NCBI GenBank assembly: GCA_963837425.1
Contig: CAWINH010000002.1
Location: 434,001-498,000, forward strand
Source: CAWINH01 sp963837425
Lineage (GTDB): Bacteria; Chloroflexota; Limnocylindria; QHBO01
DNA length: 64,000 bases
Reading direction: 5' to 3'
The number at the start of each line of letters is the position of its first letter. The first letter of the stretch is position 1. The position numbers were made by a program, and so were the translations under genes. Below, in pieces: positions 29,589-39,002 of this stretch. The notes beneath the pieces are model-generated. The model saw only the letters and a program-made list of their open reading frames with translations, was not told the origin of the DNA and searched no databases.

Positions 29589-30545
29589 TCAGGCGGGCGC
29601 CGCCGCGGCGAGGTCGGCGAGCCACTCCGTCACTCCGGCCCGCCAGTCCCACTCGTCGGGGTCCGTGACGAGGCGGCCCACCTCGCGCCAGATGAGCGCT
29701 CGTCCGACCATCGCCAGCCAGCGCGCGCGCGCCACCTCCTCCTCGAGGTCGACGCGCCCGAGCCGGGAGCGCCACGGTTCGAGGTACGCGTCGCGGAGGC
29801 GCCGCAGCTCCGGGCCGTGCTCGTCCATGCCGAACCGATCCGCGATGCTGCGGAGGGTGACGAGCAGGCTGCCGAACGGGTGGCCGATGCAGGCGTCACC
29901 CCAGTCGACGATGCGATAGCTCGAGCCGCCCTCGACCAGGACGTTCCCGTCATGGAGGTCGTCGTGCTGGATCGTGGCCGGGGCACCGCTCCCGGACAGC
30001 TCGCCCGCCACCCGGCGCACGACGGGCGCGGCGCGACGCGCACCATCCGACCCGGCTGCCGCGGGATCGTCGAGCAACGCGGTGAGCAGCTCGGGCAGCC
30101 GATGCGGCCTGCGGTCGAGGGCGCCGGCCTCCAGCAGCGCCTCGGCGAGCGGTGCGGCGGCCAGCTGGAGCTCAGCGTAGCGCGGCAGGATCCGCTCCCA
30201 GTGCGCGAGGTCGGGATCGCGCTCGAGTCGATCGCGCAGCCGCTCGCCGGCGTACGGGATCAGCATCCGCCGCCGGCTCGCGTCCGCCGCCAGCGGCCGG
30301 AGGACGAGGGACGGGGCGAGCTCCGCGAGGATGCCGGTCAGGCCGGCGTCGTTGGCCATGCTCGCCGCGGTCTCCTTGGCGAACCGCGGTCCGTCGTCGG
30401 TCGGCAGCTCGAGAACGATCGACCACGGGCGGTCGCGGGGGCTCGGCGGCCCGGTACGACGGAGGCCCGCCTCGGCGAGGCGGGCATCGGTCCAGGCCAG
30501 CATCGGCTCGAGCCAGTCGGGGCTCCGCCAGGGGGGTGCGGGCAT
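29589..30545 (-). CDS. Aminoglycoside-phosphotransferase-family kinase-like protein
   Basis: This 318-residue protein has the eukaryotic-like kinase fold of APH and choline-kinase relatives. The catalytic loop ATIQHDDLHDGNVLVEGG (about residues 200-217) has the H-x-D-x-x-x-x-N signature, and YRIVDWGDACIGHPFGSL (about 220-237) the metal-binding Asp. The N-terminal lobe is weakly conserved, with FAKETAASMANDAG as the likely ATP-lysine region. Resistance is not implied; many family members phosphorylate metabolites and most are uncharacterised. ATG 30545 lies 6 nt from CATACT on the minus strand (30552-30557), with no ribosome-binding site. It is divergent from lepA. Confidence 0.8.
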   Translation of the reverse strand: MPAPPWRSPDWLEPMLAWTDARLAEAGLRRTGPPSPRDRPWSIVLELPTDDGPRFAKETAASMANDAGLTGILAELAPSLVLRPLAADASRRRMLIPYAGERLRDRLERDPDLAHWERILPRYAELQLAAAPLAEALLEAGALDRRPHRLPELLTALLDDPAAAGSDGARRAAPVVRRVAGELSGSGAPATIQHDDLHDGNVLVEGGSSYRIVDWGDACIGHPFGSLLVTLRSIADRFGMDEHGPELRRLRDAYLEPWRSRLGRVDLEEEVARARWLAMVGRALIWREVGRLVTDPDEWDWRAGVTEWLADLAAAAPA

Positions 30546-30604
30546 GCATGGAGTATGGCGCCCGGCTCAGCCCCCTCGCGCGGCATCCGCTACCCTTCGG
30601 CCCG

Positions 30605-32421
30605 GTGATTCCCCGGGAGCGCATCCGCAATTTCAGCATCGTGGCCCACATCGACCACGGCAAGTCGACGCTGGCCGATCGGCTCCTCGAGCTGACCGCA
30701 CACGATCGACGCGCGGCAGATGACGAGCCAGGTGCTCGACTCGATGGACCTCGAGCGGGAGAAGGGGATCACGATCAAGGCCCGCGCCGTCCGGCTCCAC
30801 TACGACGCGGCCGACGGTCAGACGTACGCGCTGAACCTGATCGACACGCCGGGTCACGTGGACTTCACCTACGAGGTGAGCCGCTCGCTGCAGGCCTGCG
30901 AGGGGGCCGTGCTGGTCGTCGACGCCAGCCAGGGGATCGAGGCCCAGACCCTGGCCAACGTGCACCTGGCGATGGCGCAGCAGCTCGACGATCATCCCGG
31001 TCATCAACAAGATCGACCTGCCGAGCGCCGACGTCGAGATGGTGCTCGGCGAGCTCGAGGACACGCTCGGCCATCCCGCGCGAGGAGGTGCTCCTCGTCT
31101 CCGCCAAGGAGGGTCGCGGGATCGGCGAGGTCCTCGAGGCGATCGTGAGCCGCGTCCCGCCGCCGGGGGGAGACCCGGCCGCCCCGCTCCAGGCGCTCGT
31201 CTTCGACAGCCACTACGACACGTACAAGGGGGTGGTCGCCTACGTGCGGCTCGCGAACGGGACGCTTCACGATCACGAACGGATCCGGTTCATGGCCACC
31301 GACCGCCGAGAGCGAGATCCTCGAGCTCGGCTATTTCCGGCCGCAGCCGGTCCCGACCCGCAGCCTGACCGCCGGCGAGGTCGGGTACGTGGCCTCGGGC
31401 CTGAAGAGCATCGCCGATGCCCGGGTGGGTGACACCCTGACCGATGCCGACCACCCGGCGCCGGTTTCCCTGCCCGGCTACAAGCAGGCCCTGCCACTCG
31501 TGTTCGCCGGGATCTATCCGTTGCGCGGCGACGAGTACCCGCTCCTGCGCGACGCGCTCGAGCGGCTCCACCTCAACGACGCGAGCTTCGTCTACGAGCC
31601 GGAGTCGAGCGTGGCGCTCGGCTTCGGCTTCCGGTGCGGCTTCCTGGGCCTGCTCCACATGGAGATCGTCCAGGAGCGCCTCGAGCGCGAGTTCGACCTG
31701 GAGCTCATCGCCTCCGCGCCAAGCGTCGAGTACCGGGTCACGCGCCTGAACCGCCCGGGCGAGGTCGTCGTCGACAACCCGGCCCAGATGCCGCCCGCCG
31801 GCGAGATCGAGACGATCAGCGAGCCCTGGGTGGCGGCCCAGGTCATCACCCCCACCGACTACATCGGCCCGATCATGGAGCTCGCCACCGGCCGCCGCGG
31901 CGAGTTCGGCACGATGGAGTACCTCGATCCGCGGCGCGTCAACCTCCATTTCGAGCTGCCGCTGGCCGAGCTGATCGTGGACTTCTACGACCTGCTGAAG
32001 AGCCGCTCGTCGGGCTACGCCAGCCTCGACTACACGTACGTCGGCTACCGGCCCGGTGACCTCGTGAAGCTCGACGTGCTGGTCGCGGGCGAGCCGGTGG
32101 ACGCACTGTCGCTGATCGTCCATCGCGTCGAATGCGTTCCGGATCGGGAAGGCGCTCGTCGCCAAGCTGCGGGAGCTCATTCCGCGCCAGCTGTTCGAAG
32201 TGCCGGTCCAGGCCGCCATCGGCTCGCATATCATCAGCCGCGAGACGGTCCGCGCCATGCGCAAGAACGTCCTGGCCAAGTGCTACGGCGGGGACGTGAC
32301 CCGCAAGCGCAAGCTGCTCGAGAAGCAGAAGGAGGGCAAGCAGCGGATGAAGCGGATCGGCTCGGTCGAGATCCCGCAGGAAGCGTTCCTGGCGGTGCTC
32401 CGCATGAACGAGGCGCCATAG
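30605..32421 (+). CDS. lepA: Elongation factor 4 (LepA), frameshifted
   Basis: LepA is a ribosome-associated GTPase that affects translation initiation and back-translocation. GTG 30605 starts IPRERIRNFSIVAHIDHGKS, with the G1 loop AHIDHGKST. It is followed by LEREKGITIKARAV (G2), LIDTPGHVDFTYEV (G3), the NKID box near 31005, and the LepA-specific RCGFLGLLHMEIVQERLERE, EPWVAAQVITPTDYIGPIM and the C-terminal RKNVLAKCYGGDVTRKRKLL, ending at 32421. Indels near 30700, 30995, 31075, 31310 and 32150 break the frame; the protein would be about 603 residues, as usual. lepA followed by hemW and hrcA is an ancient gene order. Confidence 0.95.
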
Positions 32422-32424
32422 CCC

Positions 32425-33092
32425 GTGAACTTCGAGGAATCGCTGCGACTGTCGATCGCCCTGGGGCTGACGATCTTCCTCGTCCTGCTCCGCTTCGACT
32501 CGGAGCGGATCATGCGCTCGGACTACTTCCGCTACCGGACGCCGTGGCTCGGCCCGGTCAGCTACTACGCGCTGGTGGTCGCATTCACGATCGGGATCGT
32601 CGTCATCCTGCCCCAGGGACGCGCGACCCTCTTCCTGGCGCCCGGCGAGGCCGGCTCACTTCTGCCGATCATGTTCTGGTTCAGCGCGGTGGCGATCCTC
32701 GGGGCGATCGCCTTCGCCTTCCTCCGCTACCGCGGGCTCCTCCCGCTGCCGGTGCCGCTGCTGCCGTCGCGACTGATCGGGGCGGGGGCCTCCGCGGTCG
32801 CCGACGAGCTCCAGTTCCGCTCGATCGTGCTGGGCATCCTCATCTTCGCCGACCTCCCCGGCGGGACGAACTGGCGATCCTCCTGCAGGCGCTCCTCTAC
32901 GGCCTCGCCCAGCGCCGGCTGTGGAAGGAGCGCGACTGGTTCTTCCTGGCGGTCGCGGTGCTCCTCGGGTACGCCGCCGGCCTGGCGACGGTGGCTGCCG
33001 GCTCGGTGCTGCCGGCCATGGTCGGCCACTTCGCGGTGAGCGCCGCGCTCTTCGGATTCGCCGGCGGCAGGTTGCGCCAGCGACCGATCTGA
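32425..33092 (+). CDS. Polytopic membrane protein, possibly CPBP (CAAX-protease-like) family
   Basis: GTG 32425 begins 3 nt after the lepA stop. The protein has six to seven hydrophobic segments and about 222 residues. Two short elements recall the CPBP metalloprotease family: ADELQFRSIVLGIL in place of the usual EExxxR helix, and VGHFAVSAALF in place of the HxxxN/B helix. The first catalytic Glu pair is degenerate (DE), so proteolytic activity is uncertain. One indel near 32870 breaks the frame. It may be co-transcribed between lepA and hemW. Family placement is tentative. Confidence 0.6.
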
Positions 33093-33110
33093 CGACCGGT
33101 CGCGCCCGAG

Positions 33111-34272
33111 ATGGGCTCCCATCACGTCTACCTCCACGTGCCGTTCTGCCGGCTCGTCTGCGCCTACTGCGACTTCGTCACGGTCGGCGGGCGCGCGGCG
33201 ACGATCCCGCGCTACGTGGACGCGCTCCTCTCCGAGCTGGCGCTGCGCGAGGCGCAGGGCCACCTCGACACGATCTACTTCGGGGGCGGCACCCCCTCGC
33301 TCCTGCCCGCGTCGAGCGTCGGGCGGCTGGTGGCCGCGGTCGCGGACCGCTGGGGCGACGTGCCGGCCGAGATCAGCCTGGAGGCGAACCCGAGCGCGCG
33401 CGAGGCGCCGGACTGGGTGGGCCTGCGAGCGGCGGGCGTCAACCGACTGTCGCTCGGCATCCAGTCGCTGCGGGATGATGAGCTCCGGGCACTGGCCCGC
33501 GGTCACTCCGCGTCCGAGGGCCGCTCCGCATTCGCCGCCGCTCGACGAGCGGGGTTCGACAACGTCAGCCTCGACCTCATCTACGGGATTCCCGGCCAGT
33601 CGCCGAGGGCTGGCGAGCCGGCCTGGCCGATGCAATCGCGCTCGAGCCCGATCACCTCTCTCTCTACGCGCTGTCCCTGGCTCTCGCGCCCGACGAGTGG
33701 GCCGCGCCGCCGCGTCCTGGGGCGCTCCGCTGGCGACGGCGGCTGGCGGCCCGCCAGGACGATGACCTCGTGGCCGATGCCTACCGGCTCGCCGAGGAGC
33801 TGCTCGCCGCAGCCGGCTACCTCCACTACGAGCTCTCGTCATGGGCCCGTCCGGGGCGCGAGTCGCAGCACAACGGCGCGTACTGGGCGCGACGCCCGTA
33901 CACCGGGCTCGGCGCCGGCGCCCACTCCTGGGATGGTGCGGGCCGCAGCTGGAACACGCGCGACCTCGACGCGTACCTCGCCGCGGTGGAGGCGGGGGAG
34001 CGCCCGATCGAGGGGCGCGAGGTGCTCGACGAGGGCACCCGCGCGTTCGAGGCGGTCGCGCTCGGGCTGCGGCGGGTCGCCGGGGTCAGCCGGCGCGCTT
34101 TCGCCGGGAATTCGGTGCGGACCCGCTGACTCGCTACGCGACCGCCGTCGCGGATGGGGAACGTGCCGGATTGCTTGAGGTGGCCGGCGACGTCCTGCGC
34201 CTGACGCGGCGCGGCCGGCTGCTCGCCAACGACGCGCTGGTCGGATTCCTGCCGGCCGCCGTCCCGGCCTGA
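33111..34272 (+). CDS. hemW: Radical SAM heme chaperone HemW, frameshifted
   Basis: HemW resembles the oxygen-independent coproporphyrinogen oxidase HemN, but the HemW branch binds heme and passes it to membrane proteins. ATG 33111 starts GSHHVYLHVPFCRLVCAYCD, with the C-x3-C-x2-C cluster motif. It is followed by LDTIYFGGGTPSLLPASSV, EISLEANPSAREA, GVNRLSLGIQSLRDDEL, NVSLDLIYGIPGQS and the HemW-type YEISSWA/HN region (YELSSWARPGRESQHNGAYW). Indels near 33605 and 34105 break the frame. The C-terminal HemN_C domain ends at 34272. About 387 residues. Directly upstream of the hrcA operon, as in Bacillus. Confidence 0.9.
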
Positions 34273-34289
34273 CCGTGCCGGCCGCGACG

Positions 34290-34319
34290 TTGACAGCTCT
34301 CGGACGCGGTTGGTACCAT
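34290..34319 (+). promoter_or_regulatory. Sigma-A-type promoter of the hrcA-grpE-dnaK operon
   Basis: A perfect -35 TTGACA (34290-34295) is followed after 18 nt by TACCAT (34314-34319, 4 of 6 to TATAAT). Transcription would start near 34326, just upstream of the CIRCE element at 34333, so HrcA bound there would block early elongation or open-complex formation. Confidence 0.75.
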
Positions 34320-34332
34320 TCCGAGACCCCTG

Positions 34333-34359
34333 TTAGCACTCTCGGCATCAGAGTGCTAA
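34333..34359 (+). promoter_or_regulatory. CIRCE operator (HrcA-binding inverted repeat), perfect consensus
   Basis: TTAGCACTC (34333-34341), a 9-nt spacer, and GAGTGCTAA (34351-34359) match the CIRCE consensus at every arm position. CIRCE is bound by HrcA, whose gene follows 38 nt downstream, giving autoregulation and heat-induction of grpE and dnaK. Confidence 0.97.
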
Positions 34360-34376
34360 CGCGAGCGAGCGGAGGC

Positions 34377-34457
34377 ATGGCCAGGCGAGACGACACATGG
34401 TGGACGAGCAGGCAGTCGAGCGAGAATCGAACACGCACCGGCCCGCGGTTGAGCTGA
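34377..34457 (+). CDS. Possible 26-codon leader ORF overlapping the hrcA start
   Basis: ATG 34377 lies just 1 nt after GGAGG (34371-34375), a strong Shine-Dalgarno sequence at unusually tight spacing. It opens a 26-codon frame (starting ARRDDTWWTSRQ) that ends at 34457, inside hrcA in another frame. hrcA itself, at ATG 34397, has only a weak ribosome-binding site. This could be a translated leader peptide coupled to hrcA, the true hrcA start hidden by an indel, or chance. No homologue is recognised. Confidence 0.3.
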   Translation: MARRDDTWWTSRQSSENRTRTGPRLS

Positions 34458-35503
34458 CCGAGCGCCAGCGGATCGTGCTGCGCGCCGTCGTCGAGGATTA
34501 CCTGCGCAGCGCCACCCCGGTCGGCTCCAAGGTGCTCGTGAGCCGATACCGGCTGGCAGTCAGCTCGGCGACGGTGCGCTCGGCCATGGCGGAGCTCGAG
34601 GCGCTGGGGCTGCTGAGCCATCCGCACACGAGCGCCGGGCGCGTGCCCTCCGACCTCGGGTATCGAATCTACGTCGAGTCGCTCATGCACGAGGCGACGC
34701 TCGACGAGGCGGACCAGCTCATGATCCGACACCAGTTCAGCCAGGTGCAGCTGACGAGCAATGAATGGCTGCGCCTGGCCGCATCGATCCTTGCCGGGAG
34801 CACCCGCTCGGCATCCGTCGTGACCCCCGCACGCGCGCGGCGCGCGCGGTTCGGCCACGTCCAGCTCGTCGAGCTCGCCGACCATGCGCGGCTCTGCGTC
34901 CTGGTCCTGACCGACGGCAACGTCGTCCAGCGTCGGTTCGACCCCGGGCAACTGGATCGCCTCTCCTCGGGCTCGGAGATCGCCCAAGCCGACCTCGACA
35001 CGGTGGCCGCCGCCCTGAACGCCGAGCTGGCGGGCGCATCGGCGCCGCAGGTTCGTCGCCGCGCCGGGAAGCTTGGGCCGGTGGCGCAGCATGCGGCCGA
35101 GGTCATCGCCGGGCTCCTCGAGGAAGAAGACGGAATCGTGGTGGAGGACATCTTCACCGACGGCATCGTCAACGTCCTCGAGCAGCCGGAGTTTGCCGAG
35201 GGCGCAAAGATGCGGGGGATTCTCGAGGTCCTGCAGCGGTCGGACTTCCTCGAGCAGCTCGTTCCGGTGCTGGCCCGGAATCGCGGCGTGCACGTCATCA
35301 TCGGCCACGAGAACGCGAACGACGCGATGCACGAGGTGAGCCTCGTCTTCGCTCCCTACGGGGCCCCGGATCGGGCGCTCGGCCTGCTCGGCGTGCTGGG
35401 CCCCACGAGGATGCCGTACCCGCGCGCGATTCCAACCGTGCGCTACCTGTCGGTCCTCATGAACGAGCTGATCAACAGCCACTGGGGGGAGACGTATGAC
35501 TGA
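34397..35503 (+). CDS. hrcA: Heat-inducible transcription repressor HrcA
   Basis: HrcA represses chaperone genes by binding CIRCE and is released when GroEL is busy with misfolded protein. The 368-residue product has the N-terminal winged helix (LTERQRIVLRAVVEDYLRS, TPVGSKVLVSRYRLAVSSAT, LGLLSHPHTSAGRVPSDLGY, about residues 20-90). A GAF-like dimer and inducer domain follows (VVVEDIFTDGIVN-like region near 245, then YGAPDRALGLLGVLGPTRMP-type C-terminus). Two CIRCE sites in the window are its expected targets. It overlaps grpE by 8 nt, indicating coupling. Confidence 0.95.
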   Translation: MVDEQAVERESNTHRPAVELTERQRIVLRAVVEDYLRSATPVGSKVLVSRYRLAVSSATVRSAMAELEALGLLSHPHTSAGRVPSDLGYRIYVESLMHEATLDEADQLMIRHQFSQVQLTSNEWLRLAASILAGSTRSASVVTPARARRARFGHVQLVELADHARLCVLVLTDGNVVQRRFDPGQLDRLSSGSEIAQADLDTVAAALNAELAGASAPQVRRRAGKLGPVAQHAAEVIAGLLEEEDGIVVEDIFTDGIVNVLEQPEFAEGAKMRGILEVLQRSDFLEQLVPVLARNRGVHVIIGHENANDAMHEVSLVFAPYGAPDRALGLLGVLGPTRMPYPRAIPTVRYLSVLMNELINSHWGETYD

Positions 35504-36047
35504 GCACCCGACGAACGGCGCCGAGGAGCGGGGAGGTGGACGCGGCGCGTCGCGCGCGGAGCTGACGAAGCAGGTCGCCGAGCTGCAGGCTGCGCTCGAG
35601 GCGGCGCAGGGAGAGGGCGAGGAGCACCTCCGCAGCTGGCAGCGCGCGGTGGCCGACTACACGAACTACAAGCGACGGACCGAGGAGGAGCGCGAAGTCG
35701 TGGCGCAGTTCTCCACGGCGCTCCTCATCGGCAAGCTGCTGACGGTCCTCGACGACTTCGACCGAGCCCTCGAGCACGTCCCGTCGGACGAGCATCCCGC
35801 CTGGGTCGACGGCATCCGGCTGGTGGAGCGCAAGCTGCGTGGCGTCCTCGAGTCCGAGGGCGTCACCGCCATCGAGTCCGTCGGACAGCCGTTTGACCCG
35901 AATCTCCACGAGGCGGTCGTCCACGAGGAGACCACCGACCACCCCGACAACCACGTCATCGGCGAGCTGCAGCGCGGATACCGGCTCCACGACCGGGTCC
36001 TGCGCCCGGCGCTCGTCCGAGTTGCGAACAACCCGAAGGAGCAGTAA
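35496..36047 (+). CDS. grpE: Nucleotide exchange factor GrpE
   Basis: GrpE releases ADP from DnaK. The 183-residue protein has a disordered, charged N-terminus, a long coiled-coil helix (residues about 25-75, with LTKQVAELQAALEAAQGEGE and VADYTNYKRRTEEEREVVAQ), and the C-terminal beta domain with GVTAIESVGQPFDPNLHEAV, followed by the usual HxVxxE-GY-L-RVLRPA stretch (RGYRLHDRVLRPALVRVANN). ATG 35496 lies inside the end of hrcA, and dnaK starts 6 nt after its stop. Confidence 0.96.
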   Translation: MTEHPTNGAEERGGGRGASRAELTKQVAELQAALEAAQGEGEEHLRSWQRAVADYTNYKRRTEEEREVVAQFSTALLIGKLLTVLDDFDRALEHVPSDEHPAWVDGIRLVERKLRGVLESEGVTAIESVGQPFDPNLHEAVVHEETTDHPDNHVIGELQRGYRLHDRVLRPALVRVANNPKEQ

Positions 36048-36053
36048 CCGGCA

Positions 36054-37983
36054 ATGGGCAAGATCATCGGCATTGACCTGGGCACCACCAACTCGGCGGT
36101 TGCCGTCATGGAGGGCGGCGAGCCACAGGTCATCACGAACGCGGAGGGCGGGCGCATCACCCCGTCGGTCGTCGGCTTCGCCAAGAGCGGCGAGCGGCTC
36201 GTCGGCCAGGTGGCGAAGCGCCAGGCGATCACGAACCCGGAGAACACGATCTTCTCCATCAAGCGCTTCATGGGGCGTCGCTGGGACGACCCCGAGGTCC
36301 AGCGCAGCAAGGACCTCGTGCCCTACACGGTGGAGAAGGATCCGAAGTCCGACGGCGTGATCGTGACCCTCGCCAACGGCAAGGCCTTCAGCCCGCCGGA
36401 GATCAGCGCCATGATCCTCCAGAAGATGAAGGGTGACGCCGAGGCATACCTCGGCGAGAAGGTCACCGAGGCGGTGATCACCGTGCCGGCCTACTTCGAC
36501 GACACCCAGCGCCAGGCCACGAAAGACGCCGGGCGGATTGCCGGGCTGGACGTCAAGCGCATCGTGAACGAGCCGACCGCATCGGCCCTGGCCTACGGCC
36601 TGGATAAGACCGTGGACGAGAAGATCGCGGTCTACGACCTCGGCGGCGGGACGTTCGACATCAGCATCCTCGAGCTGTCGGAGGGCGTCTTCGAGGTCCG
36701 CTCCACGAACGGCGACACTCACCTCGGCGGTGACGACTTCGACCAGCGCGTGATCGACTGGCTGATCTCCGAGTTCAAGAAGGACCAGGGGATCGACCTG
36801 TCCAAGGATCGGATCGCTCTGCAGCGCCTCAAGGAGGCCGCCGAGAAGGCGAAGATCGAGCTCTCCTCGACGACCCAGACCGAGATCAACCTGCCGTTCA
36901 TCAGCGCCGACGCCTCCGGTCCCAAGCACCTGGTCATGACCCTGTCGCGGGCCAAGCTCGAGGACCTCGTCGCCGATCTCATCAAGCAGACCGAGGGTCC
37001 CGTCAGGCAGGCGATGTCGGACGCCAGCCTGAAGGCCACCGAGATCGACGAGGTGATCCTCGTGGGCGGCATGACCCGCATGCCGGCGGTCGTCGAGGCG
37101 GTGAAGGCGCTCTTCGGTGGCAAGGAGCCGCACAAGGGCGTGAACCCCGACGAGGTTGTCGCAGTGGGCGCCGCCATCCAGGCCGGGGTCCTGGGCGGCG
37201 AGGTCAAGGACGTCCTGCTCCTCGACGTCACGCCGCTGTCGCTGGGCATCGAGACCCTGGGCGGGGTGGCCACGAAGATGATCAACCGCAACACGACGAT
37301 CCCCACTTCGCACACGCAGATCTTCAGCACGGCGTCGGACAACCAGCCGAGCGTCGACATCGTGGTCCTCCAGGGCGAGCGGGAGATGGCGGCCGACGAC
37401 AAGAAGCTCGCCACCTTCCGCCTCGACGGCATCCCGCCGGCCCCGCGCGGCGTTCCACAGATCGAGGTCACCTTCGACATCGACGCGAACGGCATCCTCA
37501 ACGTGACCGCCAAGGACAAGGCCACGAACAAGGAGCAGAAGGTGACGATCACTGCGAGCTCCATGCTGGCCAAGGACGACGTGGACAAGATGGTCCGCGA
37601 CGCGGCGGAGCACGCGGAGGAGGACCGCAAGCGACGCGCCGAGGTCGAGTCTCGCAACGAGGCCGATGCCCTCACCTTCCAGGCCGAGCGACTGCTCAAG
37701 GACCTGGGCGACAAGGTGACCGATGAGGAGAAGGCGGAAGTCGAATCACGGATCGCGGCCGTCCGCGAGGCCCTGAACGGCGAGGACGCCGGCCCCATCG
37801 ACTCGACGAAGCAGCAGCTCGCCGAGGTCCTGCAGCGGATCGGCTCGAAGGCCTACGAGGCTTCCGGGACCGATGGCGACGGCGACGGGACCGACGGCGG
37901 CGCCAGCGGGGCCCGGTGATGGCGAGGCCGCCGCCGGCGAGGAAGAGGGCGAGACGATCGAGGGCGAGTACAAGGAGGTCTGA
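36054..37983 (+). CDS. dnaK: Chaperone DnaK (Hsp70), one indel near the C-terminus
   Basis: DnaK is the ATP-driven Hsp70 folding chaperone. It starts GKIIGIDLGTTNSAVAVMEG and contains the ATPase signatures AYFDDTQRQATKDAGRIAGL, IAVYDLGGGTFDISILEL (about residue 193) and VILVGGMTRMPAVVEAVK. The substrate domain begins at LLLDVTPLSLGIETLGGV. As read, the frame stops at 37919 after DGGASGAR. In the next frame the sequence continues GDGEAAAGEEEGETIEGEYKEV to TGA 37981-37983, the usual DnaK tail. So one base is missing or added near 37910, and the true end is 37983 (about 642 residues). Under CIRCE control. Confidence 0.96.
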
Positions 37984-37999
37984 TCCCCAGACCGGCCGC

Positions 38000-38223
38000 G
38001 TGGCTCTTGACTCTCGGTCCGCTCGGGCTGCGGCGAGTCCACGGCGCTTGGCACGCCCCTCTTCTCCGATCGCCGCACGCTCGGAGGTGGCGAGCACCTG
38101 TGTGCGCTCTGCCAGGCGAAAGTCGCGGCCCACGGCAGGCAGCGGCTCAGCGATGAGCAGGTCCGTCAGCTGATCAACAACGGCAGCATGGCGGCCATCG
38201 TCTGGGGCGGGAACCACATCTGA
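38000..38223 (+). CDS. Small cysteine-containing protein after dnaK, frame uncertain
   Basis: A clean reading frame ends at TGA 38221-38223 and contains CGESTALGTPLFSDRRTLGG, HLCALCQAKVAAHG and LSDEQVRQLINNGSMAAIVW. The two cysteine-bearing turns suggest a zinc-binding knuckle of about 73 residues. The only plausible start, GTG 38000, is out of frame by one, so an indel near 38025 is assumed. I recognise no named family. It lies 16 nt after the corrected end of dnaK and before the terminator, so it would be the last gene of the hrcA operon and heat-induced with it. Confidence 0.5.
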
Positions 38224-38247
38224 CGCTCGATGCCTGCCTGGAAACAA

Positions 38248-38280
38248 GGGAGCGGCCGGTTGGCCGCTCCCTCTCTGTTC
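38248..38280 (+). terminator. Rho-independent terminator after the hrcA-grpE-dnaK operon
   Basis: A perfect 10-bp stem GGGAGCGGCC / GGCCGCTCCC (38248-38257 and 38262-38271) with a GGTT loop is followed by TCTCTGTTC, a pyrimidine-rich though not pure U tract. It lies 25 nt after the small gene and before the convergent DUF11 gene, where a terminator is expected. The stem also reads as a hairpin on the minus strand but lacks a T tract there. Confidence 0.85.
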
Positions 38281-38288
38281 GCCGGGCT

Positions 38289-38804
38289 TCAGTGGCGACC
38301 GGCCTCGGCTGGTCGGCCGGCGATCTGGACGTCCACCCTGGCCTCGGCGTAGGACTCCGCGCCGTCAGGACCCCAGGTGACCCACCCGAGCTCGTACGCG
38401 TTGTTGCGATCGTGCCTCGGGTTGTTGAAGGTGGTGAGCACTAGGGTGAGCGTTACGCTCTGTCCCGGCGCCAGGTCCACCGTCGTGCTCGGCGGTGCGC
38501 CCACTGCGCACTCGAGTGCACCCAGCTGGGTGGCATAGGTGTTGCTGCTGCATCCCGATGCAACGTAGTTGAACCAGTCGGGAAGCCACCCGGAGACCAC
38601 CACATTCTGCGCCGCGGCCTCGCCAACATTGGTGGCCGTGATCGTGAAGGTGATAGTTCTGCCCGGCTGAACGACGTGCTTGGATGCCTTGATCGTGACA
38701 TTGAGATCCGCCCCGACCTGGGCAGACGTATGACCCACGAGCGCGAAGCTGCCGACCAGCATGGCCAGCACCAGGACCGTTGCACCGAATCGCGAACCAC
38801 GCAT
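38289..38804 (-). CDS. Secreted DUF11 (conserved repeat) domain protein
   Basis: This 171-residue exported protein has signal peptide FGATVLVLAMLVGSFALVGH, cleaved near TSAQV. The rest is one beta-sandwich DUF11 domain: LNVTIKASKHVVQPGRTITF, TITATNVGEAAAQNVVVSGW, LPDWFNYVASGCSSNTYATQ and DLAPGQSVTLTLVLTT. Two cysteines (CSSNTY... and LECAVG) may form a disulfide. DUF11 domains build surface and sheath proteins in many phyla; alone they suggest a small structural or adhesive exoprotein. It has no anchor, so it is probably released or bound non-covalently. It converges with the dnaK operon. Confidence 0.8.
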   Translation of the reverse strand: MRGSRFGATVLVLAMLVGSFALVGHTSAQVGADLNVTIKASKHVVQPGRTITFTITATNVGEAAAQNVVVSGWLPDWFNYVASGCSSNTYATQLGALECAVGAPPSTTVDLAPGQSVTLTLVLTTFNNPRHDRNNAYELGWVTWGPDGAESYAEARVDVQIAGRPAEAGRH

Positions 38805-39002
38805 GCTGCGCCTCTCTCCGAGAATCTCACCGCAAAGGTGGGCTGAAGCCGTGGGCGGCGAGCGCCATGGTTCCCCGGTCTTCAGCAGGCTCAGCGTTCA
38901 TGATCGGGGCCGGCGCGCGGCTGTCACCTGCCGAAGGTCGGCGCGGCAAGAGCCGTTCGTCTCATCCGATGGCGCTTCGCGTGCCGAAGACAGGGGCCCC
39001 GG
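38805..39002. other. 198-base gap between the DUF11 gene and mscL
   Basis: This holds the upstream region of the DUF11 gene on the minus strand, including a GAGAGAGGC stretch near its start. No clear promoter, terminator or RNA was found. Confidence 0.35.

Noticed and set aside
29589..30545. Aminoglycoside resistance gene
   Set aside because: Only the general APH kinase fold is supported; the family has many non-resistance members and there is no mobile or resistance context.
38248..38280. Bidirectional terminator also serving the DUF11 gene
   Set aside because: The hairpin is symmetric, but the minus-strand side lacks a T tract, so I assign it only to the plus strand.
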